Assembly (NCBI GenBank): GCA_028826165.1 | Contig: JAPDFW010000060.1 | Span: forward strand, 372,001-436,000 | Reading direction: 5' to 3' | Length of the DNA: 64,000 nt | Origin: Anaeramoeba ignava | Taxonomy: Eukaryota; Metamonada; Anaeramoebidae | Part shown: positions 32,294 to 45,023 of the stretch, one piece after another | How the letters are laid out: every line of letters begins with the position of its first letter | How positions within the stretch are numbered: position 1 is the stretch's first letter | The notes under the pieces: generated by a model | Seen by the model: only the letters and a program-made list of their open reading frames with translations | Told to the model about the DNA's origin: nothing | The model's database searches: none | Made by a program: the position numbers and the translations under genes

Positions 32294-32439
32294 TATTTAA
32301 AAATACAAAATAATACAAAAAAAATAATAAAAAAATATTTAATCTATTTAAAATAAAAGATTAAAAAAAATGAATAAAAAAAATAAAAAAAAATTTTTCT
32401 TAAATATTTCTTTTTTCGTAAGATCCTTGATTGGGAAGT

Positions 32440-34170
32440 TTTTTTTTTTTTTTTTTAATTAATTTTTTAATAAATAAAATATTAAAAATTAAATCTATTT
32501 TGATTTATTATTTATAATAAATTTATTTTATTTAATTATTTTAAACAAATTTTCAAATTAAATAATAAATTAAAATTAATTAATTTTATTATTATTTTTT
32601 ATTAATTAATTTTTTAATAAATAAAATATTAAAAATTAAATCTATTTTGATTTATTATTTATAATAAATTTATTTTATTTAATTATTTTAAATAAATTTC
32701 TAAATTAAATATTAAAATAAATTAAAATTAATTTTTAATAAATAAAATATTAAAAATTAAATCTATTTTGATTTAATATTTATAATAAATTTATTTTATT
32801 TAATTATTTTAAATAAATTAAAATATTAAAAATTAATTTTATTATTATTTTTATTAATTAATTTTTAATAAATAAAATATTAAAAATTAAATATATTTTG
32901 ATTTATTATTTATAATAAATTTATTTTATTTTAATTATTTTAAAAATAAATTTTTTCTAAATTAAATAAATAAATAAAAATTAAAATTTTAATTATTATT
33001 TATTATTATTTTTAATTAATTTTTAATAAATAAAATATTAAAAATTAAATCTATTTTTGATTTATTATTTATAATAAAAATTTATTTTATTTAATTATTT
33101 TTAAATAAATTTCCAAATTAAATAATAAATTAAAATTAATTAATTTTATTATTATTTTTTTAATTAATTTTTTAATAAATAAAATATTAAAAATTAAATC
33201 TATTTTGATTTATTATTTATAATAAAATTATTTTATTTAATTATTTTAAATAAATTTCCAAATTAAATATTAAATTAAAATTAATTAATTTTATTATTAT
33301 TTTATTAATTAATTTTTTAATAAATAAAATATTAAAAATTAAATCTATTTTGATTTATTATTTATAATAAATTTATTTTATTTAATTATTTTAAATAAAT
33401 TTTCAAATTAAATAATAAATAAATTAATTAATTAATTATTTTTTTTTATTATTTTTAATAAATTTTTTTTAATAAATAAAATATTAAAAATTAAATCTAT
33501 TTTTAATTTATTATTTAAACTAAATTTATTTTATTTAATTATTTTAAATAAATTTCCCCCCAAATTAAATATTAAATTAAAAATTAATTAATTTTATTAT
33601 TATTTTTTAATTAATTTTTAATAAATAAAATATTAAAAATTAAATCTATTTTTTTAATTTATTTTTTTATAATAAATTATTTTTTTATTTAATTAATTTT
33701 AAATAAATTTCAAATTAAATAATAAATTAAAATTAATTAATTTTATTATTATTTTTATTAATTAATTTTTTAATAAATAAAATATTAAAAATTAAATCTA
33801 TTTTGATTTATTATTTATAATAAAATTATTTTATTTAATTATTTTAAATAAATTTTCAAATTAAATAATAAATTAAAATTAATTAATTTTATTATTATTT
33901 TTTTAATAAATTTTTAATAAATAAAATATTAAAAATTAAATCTATTTTGATTTATTATTTATAATAAAATTATTTAATTTAATTATTTTAAATAAATTTC
34001 CAAATTAAATAATAAATTAAAATTAATTTAATTTTATTATTATTTTTTTATTTAATTTTTTAATAAATAAAATATTAAAAATTAAATCTATTTTGATTTA
34101 TTATTTATAATAAAATTTATTTAATTTAATTATTTTAAATAAATTTCCAAATTAAATAATAAATTAAAAT
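32440..34170. repeat. Satellite B, ~145-bp tandem array (about 12 copies)
   Basis: Unrelated in sequence to satellite A. The landmark AAAATATTAAAAATTAAATC recurs with its ATT at about 32481, 32638, 32749, 32879, 33037, 33185, 33331, 33483, 33632, 33784, 33928 and 34074, a mean of 144.8 bp, with individual steps of 111-158. Each unit also contains GATTTATTATTTATAATAAA. It fills the whole spacer between hsp70 and the next gene. Confidence 0.9.
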
Positions 34171-34173
34171 TAA

Positions 34174-34196
34174 TTTCATTTTTTTCATTTTTTTCA
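34174..34196 (+). promoter_or_regulatory. Triple TTTCATTTTTT leader element
   Basis: Three CATTTTTT-type repeats in a row lie 22-44 nt before the ATG at 34218, in the standard position of this element. Confidence 0.4.
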
Positions 34197-34217
34197 TTAA
34201 TTTTTTTTTTAATAAAA

Positions 34218-34873
34218 ATGAAAAGAAGAAATATTGAAGAAAAAGAAAAAGAAAAAGAAAGAAATTTAACACAAAAAGATCAAGGAATAATAGGAAAATA
34301 TGTAGAAGATGAAAAAACACAACAAATTGAAAAACCAAAACAAACAAATTTTGATATTTTTATGATGTATTTTGAAACAATAATATTTTGGATTATCACA
34401 ATATTTATCAATAAAAAATGGGAAATTTTGAACAATTTAATATCAAATGAAAAGCTTCATAATAAATGGATATTTTTATCAGCAATTTGCACAATAAATT
34501 TTATTGCAATTTTTATTTATTTAGCAGTTTATCTTCCAAAAATTAAAAAAATTAATGTTGATTGGTCAAGTTATGAAAATATAATAAATAATCATAAAAA
34601 TGCTATGTTTTTTGCAACAATATCAGGAGTACTTTTAACTCCTTTGTAAGTTATAAGTTTAATTATTAAAAAAAGAAGATTTATTAAAGAAAAAAAAAAT
34701 AATTTAAAAAATCGGATAAAAAATTTTTTAATTAAAAAAAATATTTGATTTTTTTATTTAAATTAAGTTTTGTTATTGGAATTTGGCCAGTTTATAGATT
34801 ATTTTCAATTCCTTTTACTGCTGCTTTTGGTCTTACTTTTTTATTTACTGTTAGACACATTCCTTTTAATTAA
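34218..34873 (+). CDS. Small multi-pass membrane protein, TMEM128-like
   Basis: Two exons, 34218-34645 and 34768-34873, joined in phase over a 122-bp intron (GTAAGT..TTAAG), 177 residues. The N-terminal ~45 residues are highly charged and cytosolic. Four hydrophobic segments follow: around IIFWIITIFI, FLSAICTINFIAIFIYLAVYL, MFFATISGVLLTPL plus FFVIGIWPVY, and FTAAFGLTFLFTV. The FVIGIWPVYRLFSIPF segment resembles the conserved W-x-V-W region of the TMEM128 family. That assignment is tentative; the membrane topology and splice are well supported. Confidence 0.65.
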
Positions 34874-34983
34874 ATCAAATTTAAAAAGAAAGAAAGAAAA
34901 ACAAATTTTTTTTTTTGAATTTTGAATTTTGAATTTTGAATTTTGAATTAAAAAAAATTCAAATTAAAAAATATTTTTTCTTT

Positions 34984-37900
34984 TTAATTTTTGAATTTGA
35001 TTTCTTTTGTAAAAATTGATGGAAATATTCCTTGTTTTCCTTTTTTTTCTCCTTTCCACCATCCATTTGAATTTTTTTGAATAATTTTAATAATATCAAA
35101 TTTTTCAAATGATAATTCATCATTTTTTTTTCCTTCAAAACTAAATAAAGCTATAACATGATTTATAAATTGATTTTTTGGTTTTTGAGATTTTGGAGCA
35201 ATTTCATTTGGTAAATTTTTTGATAAAATTCCTTTTTCAATTTCAATTTGATTTTGATTTTCATTTTGATTTTCATTTTGAATTTGATTTTGATTTTCAT
35301 TTTGATTTTGATTTTGATTTTCATTTTGATTTTGATTTTGATTTTTTTCATCAACAATTTCATATTCATATTCATATTCACTTTCATCTTCACTTTCTTT
35401 TTGATTTTCTTTTTGATTTTCTTTTTGATTTTCTTTTTGATTTTCTTTTTCTTTTTCTTTTTCTTTTTCTTTTCTTTTCTTTTTCAATTTCAATTTCAAT
35501 TTGATTTTGATTTTTTTCATCAACAATTTCATATTCATATTCATATTCACTTTCATCTTCACTATTTTCTTTTAATTCATTATTTAATTCATTTTCATTT
35601 TCATTTTCATTTTCATTTTCATTTTCACTTTCATTTTCACTTTCAACAAATCCTCCAAGTTTATCAATTTGTTGATTTACATAATCTAATATATTATCTT
35701 CATTCATTTCTTTTTTTAAATTTTCTTTATCTTTTTTTAAATTTTCTTTATCTTTTTTTAAATTATCTTTATCTAAATTTTCTTTTGGTTTTTCTAAATT
35801 TTCTTTTTTTTCAATTCCAATAATTTCTTGGGAATTTTTCTTAATAAATTCAGGAAAATCTTCAGATTCTAATAATAAATTAATAGCAAATCGATTTGCT
35901 TTTCTTGGAGTATTTGGACTTAAAAGTAAATTTGATGTTTGACTTCTTTTCATATCTTGATTAGAATCTAAATCTTCTATATTCAATTTAGGAATATTTT
36001 TAAAAATATTATTTTGTGAATTTTCAGGAAATTTATTTGTTAAAGAATATCCTCTTTTTCTTGTTTCTGGATTTTGATCTTCTTTCTCATTTGATTTTGA
36101 TGAATTTTTCTTTACATTTGAAACATTAATAATTAATGAATTTCTTTTTTTTTGTAGAAATAAATTTGAATTTAAACCAATATCATTTTGGAATTGAATT
36201 TTCATGCTTTTTCTGCTTTTTCCAATAAATTCAAGTGAATTATTAACTTGAATAGGAATTGAAGCTCTTTTTGATTTTCGATTTTCTGTTAAAATTTTAA
36301 TAAAATTTGATTTATTTTCATCTTCAATAAAAATATCTTGTTTAGAAACTTTAAACAATATAAACGGATCTTCAAATTTTGAAATGTGAATTTCGTTAAT
36401 TTCTGGTAAAGGAAGTCTTGTGGTAATTTTCAATTCAGATTCATCTTTTCCTTTAGATTTTCTTTTTTTCCTTCTACTTCCAATTAAATATAAAGCATCT
36501 TCTGTTAAAATTATTGCAGATTTTTCTCTTTTTGGTTTACTTCTTAATTTGGTGAATTTTATTCTGTGGATTTCATTTGAATAAAGTAATTTTTCAGAAT
36601 CATAACTATAAAGTTCCATCAATTTGATAATTTCTGGATTTGAAAAATAAAACATATTATTTTTATGAACTTGACTTTTTGGTCTACTTGTTCTTAATTT
36701 TTGATTTTGATTTGAATCCTTTTCTCTTTCTTTTGGTTCATTCATTTTTTCTTCATATTTTCGATAACTTTTTTGTATTTTTATTGCTGCTTCATCAAGT
36801 TTAATTTGTTTGAATTTATCCAATTTAACAATAATTTCAGGTTTATAAATATAAAGATCAGATTCTCCAATTTCATAATCTTTTTCATTTGCTTCAATTT
36901 TTTGTAAAATTATTTTCACACCAAGTTGAAGTTCTCCTCTAAATTCTGGCCATGTTTGATTGCTAATAATTCCATAATCATTAATAAAATGTTTTGGACT
37001 TTCTTGATAAAAAGATACTCTTTTTTTCATTTTAACTGTTTTTTTTTTGAAAATTTAAAAAGAAGAATTAAAATTATTTAATTCAATTTTCAATTTTCAA
37101 TTTTCTGATAATTTACTTAATGGAACTAATTGCATTGAATCAACTTGTTGTTGAACATATTTACTTTCGAAACTATTTAATTTTTTTGAATTATTTGCTC
37201 GAATACAATAAATAATATGTTGTTTCATTTCTTGAATATTTTTTTCCAATTCTTGAATAATTTGAATAAATTTTGTTCCCAATAAATTTCCAGTTTTATT
37301 TTGAATATTTGCAATATTTGCTGAGAATATTTTCTTAATCAATTTCAATTTACTTGTTTGTAACATTACAATAGAATCAAATTGAATCATTCTTGAATTT
37401 TCTTGAAAAAAATTATCAATATTATAAACAACCTAAATAATTATAAAAAAAAAATTTTTTTTTAAAATGATAATTTTGTTATTTAAATATAAATAATTTG
37501 ATAAATTACATCTCCAAAAAAATGAGAAATTATAAATTCTGATTGTTTTTTTGGTGAATATTTGATTTTTTTCTGAGATTTCTCTGCAATTTTTTGTATT
37601 TGAGAAATTAATTGATCCAATTCATATTTATTTGGATCTTCACAAGATTTATTTATAGAATAAATAATTCCATTTGGATCTTGATCTTCTATAAAATTAC
37701 ATATAATTTGATTATCATTAAATGGGATATTTTGCCATTTAATTTTCTCTTTTTGATATTGAGATTGATCTTTTTTAAGGATATTTATTGTTGATAATTG
37801 TTGTAATTTTTCATTTAAATAATTTGTAAATAATCCATTTAAATCTTGTTTATCAATTTTTTGGAAACCTGAATAATCAAGAATTTTGATTTCGAATTCA

Positions 37901-40900
37901 TGATCTTGATTACTATTTAAATTTTTATTGATTATTTCAATAATATATTCAAAAACTCTTGAATACATTTCAGAAGCTAAAGCATCTCTTGTTTTTTGTG
38001 CCTAAAACAAAATAAAACAAAACAAAAAAATTTGAATTTAAATTTGAATTTTTCTTTAAAAAAAGAAAACAGACTTCATTAAGAGTTTGTGGAATTGAAT
38101 AAGCAGAAATTGTATCTGTTGAAATTTCAGATGAAATTGTTTTAAAAGTTAAAGAATTTATTAAAGAATTAGGATCAACTTTAATTAAAGATGAAATCCA
38201 AGAAATTGTTGTTTGATTTGAAATTATAGCATTTTCATTTTCTTCTTCAAATTGAATATTTCCAATAAATAAAATTGCAATAAGAATTTGAAATATTTTT
38301 GATTGTGTTTTTTGTGTAATTCCAAGATCATTAAATGCTTGTTGTGTTTTAACAAGTTCATGAGAATCATTAACACCTTCAATACTAAATCTTCCACTTT
38401 GTGTTAAAAAATTAAATTCATCGATTGAAGAAACACCTAATTGTTCTATTTTTTAAATAAATTTTTAAATAAATTTTTAAATAAATTTTTAAATAAATTT
38501 TCAAATAAATTTTTAAATAAATTTTTAAATAAATTTTTAAATAAATTTTTAAATAAATTTTCAAATAAATTATTAAATTATTAAATAAATTTTTAAATAA
38601 ATTTTTCAAATAAATTTTTAAATAAATTTTTAAATAAATTTTAAATAAATTTTTTTCAAATAAATTTTTAAATAAATAATTTTCAAATAAATTTTCAAAT
38701 AAATTTTTAAATAAATTTTTAAATAAATTTTTAAATAAATTTTTAAATAAATTTTTAAATAAATTTTTAAATAAATTTTTAAATAAATTTTCAAATTTTT
38801 AAATAAATTTTTAAATAAATTTTAAAATAAATTTTTAAATAAATTTTTAAATAAATTTTCAAATAAATTTTCAAATAAATTTTCGGAATAAATTTTAAAT
38901 AAATTTTTAAATAAATTTTTAAATAAATTTTAAAAATTTTTAAATAAATTTTTAAAATTTTCAAATTTTCAAATAAATTTTAAATAAATTTTTCAAATAA
39001 ATTTTAAATAAATTTTTAAATAAATTTTCAAATAAATTTTTAAATAAATTTTTAAATAAATTTTTAAATAAATTTTCAAATAAATTTTAAATAAATTTTC
39101 AAATAAATTTTCAAATAAATTTTAAATAAATTTTTAAATAAATTTTCAAATAAATTTTTAAATAAATTTTTAAATAAATTTTTAAATAAATTTTTAAATA
39201 AATTTTTAAATAAATTTTTAAATAGATTTTTAAATAAATTTAATTTAAATATTTTTTCAACCTTTTTCTTCAATTTTTAATCCTCTAAGTAATTGATAAA
39301 ATATATGAAAATTTCTTTCTCCTTTTTTTCTTGTATAAATTCTTGAACTTTCAATAAATATTTTATTAACTTTCATTCCACAAATATTTCCTTTTTTATT
39401 AAAATGAATTTCAAAAAAGCTTTCCTTTAAAATTGAATTCAAAAAAAATGAAAATCAATTTAATATTTAATATTATAATATTATAATATTATAATTTATT
39501 ACAAATCTTGTTGAATTTGGATTTTGTTTTGTTGCTGCATTTCCAAATACTTCTAATAATTTAAAACAACTTTGAATTTTTTTAATATTTTGATTTTCAT
39601 TTTCAATTAAAGAATTAAGTAAAAGAAATTCCATAATCTCTTTTGTTGTTTGTGTTTTTCCTATAATTTATAATTTATAATTTATAATTAAATTTTCTTC
39701 TTTCTTTTTTTTTAAAAGAAATAAAATACCAGATCCACTTTCACCACTAATTTTAATTTTAAATTTTATTTTTATTTTTAATTTTAAATTTAAATTTAAT
39801 TTTATTTTTAATTTTAATTTTAATTTTTAATTTTAATTTTAATTTTAATTTTAATTTTAATTTTAATTTTAATTTTAATTTTAATTTTAATTTTAATTTT
39901 AATTTTAATTTTAATTTTAATTTTAATTTTAATTTTTAATTTTAATTTTAATTTTAATTTTTAATTTTTAATTTTAATTTTAATTTTAATTTTTAATTTT
40001 TAATTTTAATTTTAATTTTAATTTTAATTTTAATTTTAATTTTAATTTTAATTTTTTAATTTTAATTTTAATTTTAATTTTAAATTAATTTTTAATTTTA
40101 ATTTTAATTTTAAATTTTAATTTTAATTTTAAATTTTAATTTTAATTTTAATTTTAATTTTTAATTTTAATTTTAATTTTAATTTTAATTTTAATTTTAA
40201 TTTTAATTTTAATTTTAATTTTAATTTTAATTTTAAATTTTAATTTTAAATTTTAATTTTAATTTTTAATTTTAATTTTTATTTTAATTTTAAATTTTAA
40301 AATTTTAATTTTAATTTTAATTTTAATTTTAATTTTAATTTTAATTTTAATTTTAATTTTAATTTTAATTTTAATTTTAATTTTAATTTTAATTTTAATT
40401 TTTAATTTTTAATTTTAATTTTAATTTTTAATTTTAATTTTAATTTTTAATTTTAATTTTTAATTTTAATTTTAATTTTAATGATTTTAATTTTAATTTT
40501 AATTTTAATTTTAATTTTAATTTTAATTTTAATTTAAAAATTTTTAATTTTAATTTTAATTTTAATTTTAATTTTGATTTTTAATTTTAATTTTTAATTA
40601 TAATTTTAATTATAATTTTAATTTTAATTTTAATTTTTAATTTTTAATTTTAATTTTTAATTTTAATTTTAATTTTAATTTTAATTTTAATTTTTAATTT
40701 TAATTTTAATTTTAATTTTAATTATAATTTTAATTTTTATAAATGAATTTTAATTCTAATTTTAAATTTAAATTTAATTTTAATTTTTAATTTTAAATTT
40801 TAAATTTAAATTTTAATTTTTAAATTTTAAATTTTAATTTTAATTCTAATTTTAATTTTTAATTTTGATTTAAATTTTAAAATTTAATTTTAATTTTAAT

Positions 40901-41478
40901 TTTAATTTTAATTTTAATTTTAATTTTAATTTTAATTTTAATTTTAATTTTAAATTTAATTTTAATTTTAATTTTAAATTTAATTTTAATTTTGATTTTG
41001 ATTTTATAAATGAATTTGAATTCTAATTTTATTTTTAATTTTAATTTTGATTATAATTTTAATTTTAATTTGAATTTTAATTCTTGTTTACTTGAGAACA
41101 ATTAATTGATTTTGTTTTTTTTCAATCATTTCAAGATAAATTTTATCAATAAAAGCAAATAAATCAGGAGGATAAAATCTTCTTGGATAAAATCTTGTTT
41201 TTTTTGTAATTTCTAACGGAAAAGTTTGAAAAGAATTTAACCGAACTAAATAATAACCAATATAAGTCTTAATTTAAAAATAAAAATTAAAATAAAAAAT
41301 TAAAAATTATTTATTATTATTTGCCAAATATTTTTTATTGTAAATTATTTACATGAAGATTATTTGAATCAAATCTTTTTTTTATTGCTTTTGTAATTGC
41401 ATTTATTGATGGTTTTGATAAATTTAAAAGATCATCTTTAATAGTAAAAGGTATTTCAATTTCACTTATTTTTGACAT
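34984..41478 (-). CDS. Class I myosin heavy chain (TH1, SH3), divergent motor
   Basis: Exons from 5' to 3' on the minus strand: 41478-41353, 41267-41092, 39746-39730 (17 nt), 39660-39503, 39424-39262, 38445-38075, 38001-37510, 37432-37117 and 37035-34984; all phases agree. Motor motifs: TYIGYYLVRLNSF, the P-loop GESGSGKT made by joining three exons, switch I NPNSTRF, FHIFYQLL, and switch II DYSGFQ instead of DIxGFE (residue ~379). One IQ motif (AAIKIQKSYRKYEEKM), a TH1-like tail (AIILTEDALYLIG), Glu/Asn repeats, and a C-terminal SH3 (ALFSFEG..NGWWKG..GIFPS) follow. The SH3 is out of frame with the tail because of an indel in the GAAAAA-type run at ~35467-35483. Likely an actin-based membrane motor, perhaps with reduced ATPase. 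Confidence 0.85.
38447..39255 (-). repeat. Intron-filling AAATAAATTTTT minisatellite (myosin intron)
   Basis: The 816-bp myosin intron 38446-39261 is almost wholly tandem TTTAAATAAATT/TTTCAAATAAATT units of 11-13 bp. Confidence 0.9.
39730..39746 (-). other. 17-nt microexon encoding the myosin P-loop core
   Basis: Between ATTAG and GTATTT on the minus strand, it supplies most of GESGSG. Entry phase 2 and exit phase 1 match both neighbours, and the join produces the invariant GESGxGKT. Its upstream intron is 1345 bp and its downstream intron 69 bp. Confidence 0.8.
39750..41085 (-). repeat. Intron-filling TTTTAA hexanucleotide array (myosin intron 2)
   Basis: About 1.3 kb of (AATTTT)n with occasional slipped units fills the intron separating the 17-nt P-loop exon from exon 2. 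Confidence 0.95.
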
Positions 41479-41565
41479 TTAAAATTAAATTAAAAAAAGA
41501 AAAAAAATGAAAATAATTTTTTTTAAATTTTTCATTTTTTTTCTTCTTTTTTTTTATTAAAAATA
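41479..41565. promoter_or_regulatory. 87-bp divergent promoter, myosin I and SAPS genes
   Basis: The two ATGs face away from each other. Each strand has a TTTTCATTTTTTTT-type run (plus strand at ~41529-41541; minus strand at ~41503-41515) shortly before its own start. Confidence 0.5.
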
Positions 41566-44500
41566 ATGATTTCTCATTCAATAGATAAATTAATTTCTAG
41601 TCAAAATACTTGGCTTGTTGAATTATTTGAAGAAGATTCTTTTATTGAATCTTGCAAATTTTCATCAAAAAAATTAATAAATTTGTAATTAATTAAAAAT
41701 TTAAAAATTAAATTAAGAAAAAAATTAATTAATTTAAATCTAAATAATAAAAAAAAATTTTAGTATGTCTTCAAAAGAAATTATTAGTCAATTTATTAGT
41801 TTATTACTTCCTTTAAAAGAATATCAAAGAAATCAAAAATATGGAATTAAGTAATAAATTAAAATTTTGATTAAAAAAATTCGAAAAAAAAAAATTTATT
41901 TTGTTCTTAAATTTTTTTTTTTCCAAATAAATTTTAAATTAAGATATCCTTTTATTGCAAATCAATTAGTTCAAATTACTTTTGAACCAATATTTAGAAT
42001 TTTATCAAATAATTCTTCTTTATTGGATAAATTATTTCAATTTTTAGATCAAGATCCTCCAATTGGAACTGTTTATTCTGGTTATTTTGCAACTTTAGTA
42101 ATCAGTTTATTATCAACATCAACTGATGAAGTAAACATTTTGAAACTCAAATTCAAATTCAAATTCAATTTCAAATTCAATTTCTAAATCAAATTCAATT
42201 TCAAATTCAATTTCTAAATCAAATTCAATTTCAATTTCAATTTCAAATTCAATTTCAAATTCAAAATCAATTTCAATTTCCAATTCAATTTCAATTTCTA
42301 AATCAATTTCAAATTCAAATTCAATTTCAAATTCAATTTCAAATTCAATTTCAAATTCAATTTCAATTTCAAATTAAATTTCAATTTCAAATTCAATTTC
42401 TAAATCAAATTCAAATTCAATTTCAATTTCAAATTCAATTTCAAAATCAAATTCAAATTCAAATTTAAAATTTAATTTAAAATTCAATTTCAAATTCAAT
42501 TTCAAATTCAATTTCAATTTCTAAATCAATTTCAAATTCAAAATCAAATTCAATTTCAATTTCAATTTCAATTTCAATTTCAATTTCAATTTCAATTTCA
42601 ATTTCAAATTCAATTTAAAATTTAATTTAAAATTCAATTTCAATTTCAATTTCAATTTCAATTTCAAATTCAAATTTAAAATTCAAATTCAAATTCAAAT
42701 TCAATTTAAAATTCAATTTCAATTTCAATTTCAAATTCAATTTCAAATTCAAATTCAATTTCAATTTCAAATTCAAATTCAAATTCAAATTTTAATTTTA
42801 ATTAATTTTAATTTAAAATTAAATTTTATTATAAAAGTTAATTAATTACCTTTTGCAAAAAAAACAAGTGATTCAACGTTTATTAGTTCATATTAATGAT
42901 TCAAATTGTTCTTTAATATTAAATGAAATTATAAACATTTCAAATGATGATCTTTTTTCTGAAAAAATATCAAATGTATTTAATTTTAAAATAATTTTAA
43001 TTAAATTCAAAAAAAATTTATTAAAATTATTATTTAGTATTTTATGCAAAATAATTATGTAACTGAAATGATAAAAAGACTCCATTTTTCAACAACAGAT
43101 TTAGTATGAAAATAAATTTATTTATCAATTTATCTTTAAAGGAAAAAATGGAAAAGAAATGATTTTAAATTCAAAATAAAAATTTTTTATTTAGGAAATT
43201 TCAAATATTAGTCAATGTTTAGAAAATATTATAATGATGTCTTTAACAAAAAATAATAAATTAAGTTTATATGTTAAATCAAAACAATTTTTTGAACAAC
43301 TTATGAATGAATATAAAGGAGAAGTATTAAAAATCAAATAAATCAAAATCCAAAAATCAAAATTCAAAAATTCAAAAATTCAATGTTTTTAGAATTCAAA
43401 AATAATGCTTTCTAAAGGATTAGGAATTCTTCAAAAATCAGTACAAATGATTGGATGGATAATTTCAGGAAATGAATCTTATAAAGAACTTCCAGAACTT
43501 TTTCATGTTATAAATAATAATATATCTTATTTTTCAGGACAACTTTTTGTAAATTGAAAAACAATTTGGAAAATAATTTGAAAATAATTTAAAATTAATT
43601 TAATTTTAAAGATAAAAGAAAAACTTATCAAATTATCATCAGGAAAAATAGAAGCTTTTGGATTAAGAAGATTATCAATAATTCAGTTTTTTAAAGAACT
43701 TTTTTTAATTCCTCATTTATTTATAGAAAATGGACTTATTCAAAATCAAGTTTTAAAAATAATTATTGTATATTTTTTATTTTAGAAAAAAAATTTAAAA
43801 CAAATTTTATATTTTATATTTTAAAAAATGAAATAGAATTTATTCTTTGAATATAAATATAATAATTTCCTACATAATTTAGTAACTGATTTAATAATAG
43901 ATTTATTAGAAGATGATTCAAAAAATCATTTAAATTTTTTATTTAATGAATGTGAAATTATTCAAAAAATAATAAATGAAGTTTATTTTCAATCAGAAAA
44001 AGTATTTATATTTATCAAAAAGAAAAATGAATTTAAAAATTAAAAAAAAATAATTAAAAATAATTAGTCAAGTTGGATATAAAGATCATTTAATAAGAAT
44101 TTCAAATGCTATTATTAAATATTCTGAAGATAATATAGATATTTTTAGAATGTTAGAAGGTAAATAAAAATAAAATGATTTTTTTTAAAATTAATATTTA
44201 TTTAAAGAATTTAAAAATTAAAAAGAAAATAAAAGATGGAATGAATATAAACAAACAAAATTATTTAAATATAATGAACTTACTTCAATAAGTCTTGGTG
44301 AAGTTGGAAATTTTAAAAAAGATAATTTTGATTATGAACCTGATGAAATTTTTATTAAAGAAGAAGATAATAAAGTTAATATTAAAAAATTATTATTTAA
44401 ATTTAAAAAATCAAAAATAATTTATTAAAAATAAAACTTTTTTAAATTTATAAAGCTTAAAAATTTATCTCAAACTCGATTTATTCCAAACAGAAATCAA

Positions 44501-44965
44501 AATTTAAATCAAAATCAAAATCAAAATCAAAATCAAAATTTAAATCAAAATCAAAATCTAAATCTAAATCTAAATCAAAATCAAAATCAAAATCAAAATC
44601 AAAATAGAAACAGAAATCGAAACAGAAATCAAAATCAAAATTTAAATCAAAATCAAAATCAAAAATCAAATCAAAATCAAATTCAAATTCAAAATCAAAA
44701 TCAAAATCAAAATCAAAATTTAAATCAAAATCAAAATAAAAATCAAAATCAAAATAAAAATCAAAATCAAAATAAAAATCAAAATCAAAATCAAAATCAA
44801 AATCAAAATCAAAATCAAAATCAAATTAAAAATCAAAATCAAAATCAAAATCAAAATCAAAAAATTGAACAAATTAATGAAAATGAATTTGTTGAACAAT
44901 TTGTTTATAATTTAGATGAAGAATATGAAGTAGGTTATGATTCTGATGAAGAATATGAAATTTAA
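41566..44965 (+). CDS. SAPS-family PP6/Sit4 phosphatase regulatory subunit
   Basis: Twelve exons: 41566-41684, 41764-41850, 41944-42130, 42838-42975, 43038-43103, 43195-43323, 43393-43548, 43612-43767, 43837-44001, 44068-44159, 44226-44374 and 44456-44965, ~651 residues. Family features run in order: acidic N-terminus (LVELFEEDSFIESCK), YPFIANQLVQI, FLDQDPPIGTVYSGYFA, LFFEYKYNNFLHNLV and QVGYKDHLIRISNAI, the helical-repeat plan of SAPS/PPP6R proteins that direct PP6-type phosphatases. The last exon is an Asn-Gln repeat (about 90 residues of NQNQNL type) ending in an acidic tail DEEYEVGYDSDEEYEI. One junction (exon ending 44001 to exon 44068) is off by one base, fixed if the preceding five-A run were four. 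Divergent from the myosin gene. Confidence 0.82.
42140..42800 (+). repeat. Intron-filling AATTTCAATTTCAAATTC repeat
   Basis: The 707-bp SAPS intron 42131-42837 is filled with ATTTCA and ATTCAA hexamers starting a few bases after the donor. Confidence 0.9.
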
Positions 44966-45023
44966 AAATTTAAAAATTAAAAAATTAAAAAATTTGTTGT
45001 TTTTAATTAATAAAATACAAAAT

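Noticed and set aside
32294-32460. Heat-shock elements upstream of Hsp70
   Set aside because: GAA and TTC triplets occur, but not in the alternating 5-bp spacing of a heat-shock element.
35178-35823. Plus-strand frames full of Phe, His and Ile opposite the myosin tail
   Set aside because: They are complements of the Glu/Asn repeats of the myosin gene, with no domain or start context.
39750-41085. Telomere-like array because of the TTTTAA repeat
   Set aside because: It lacks the G-rich strand of telomeres and lies precisely within a myosin intron.
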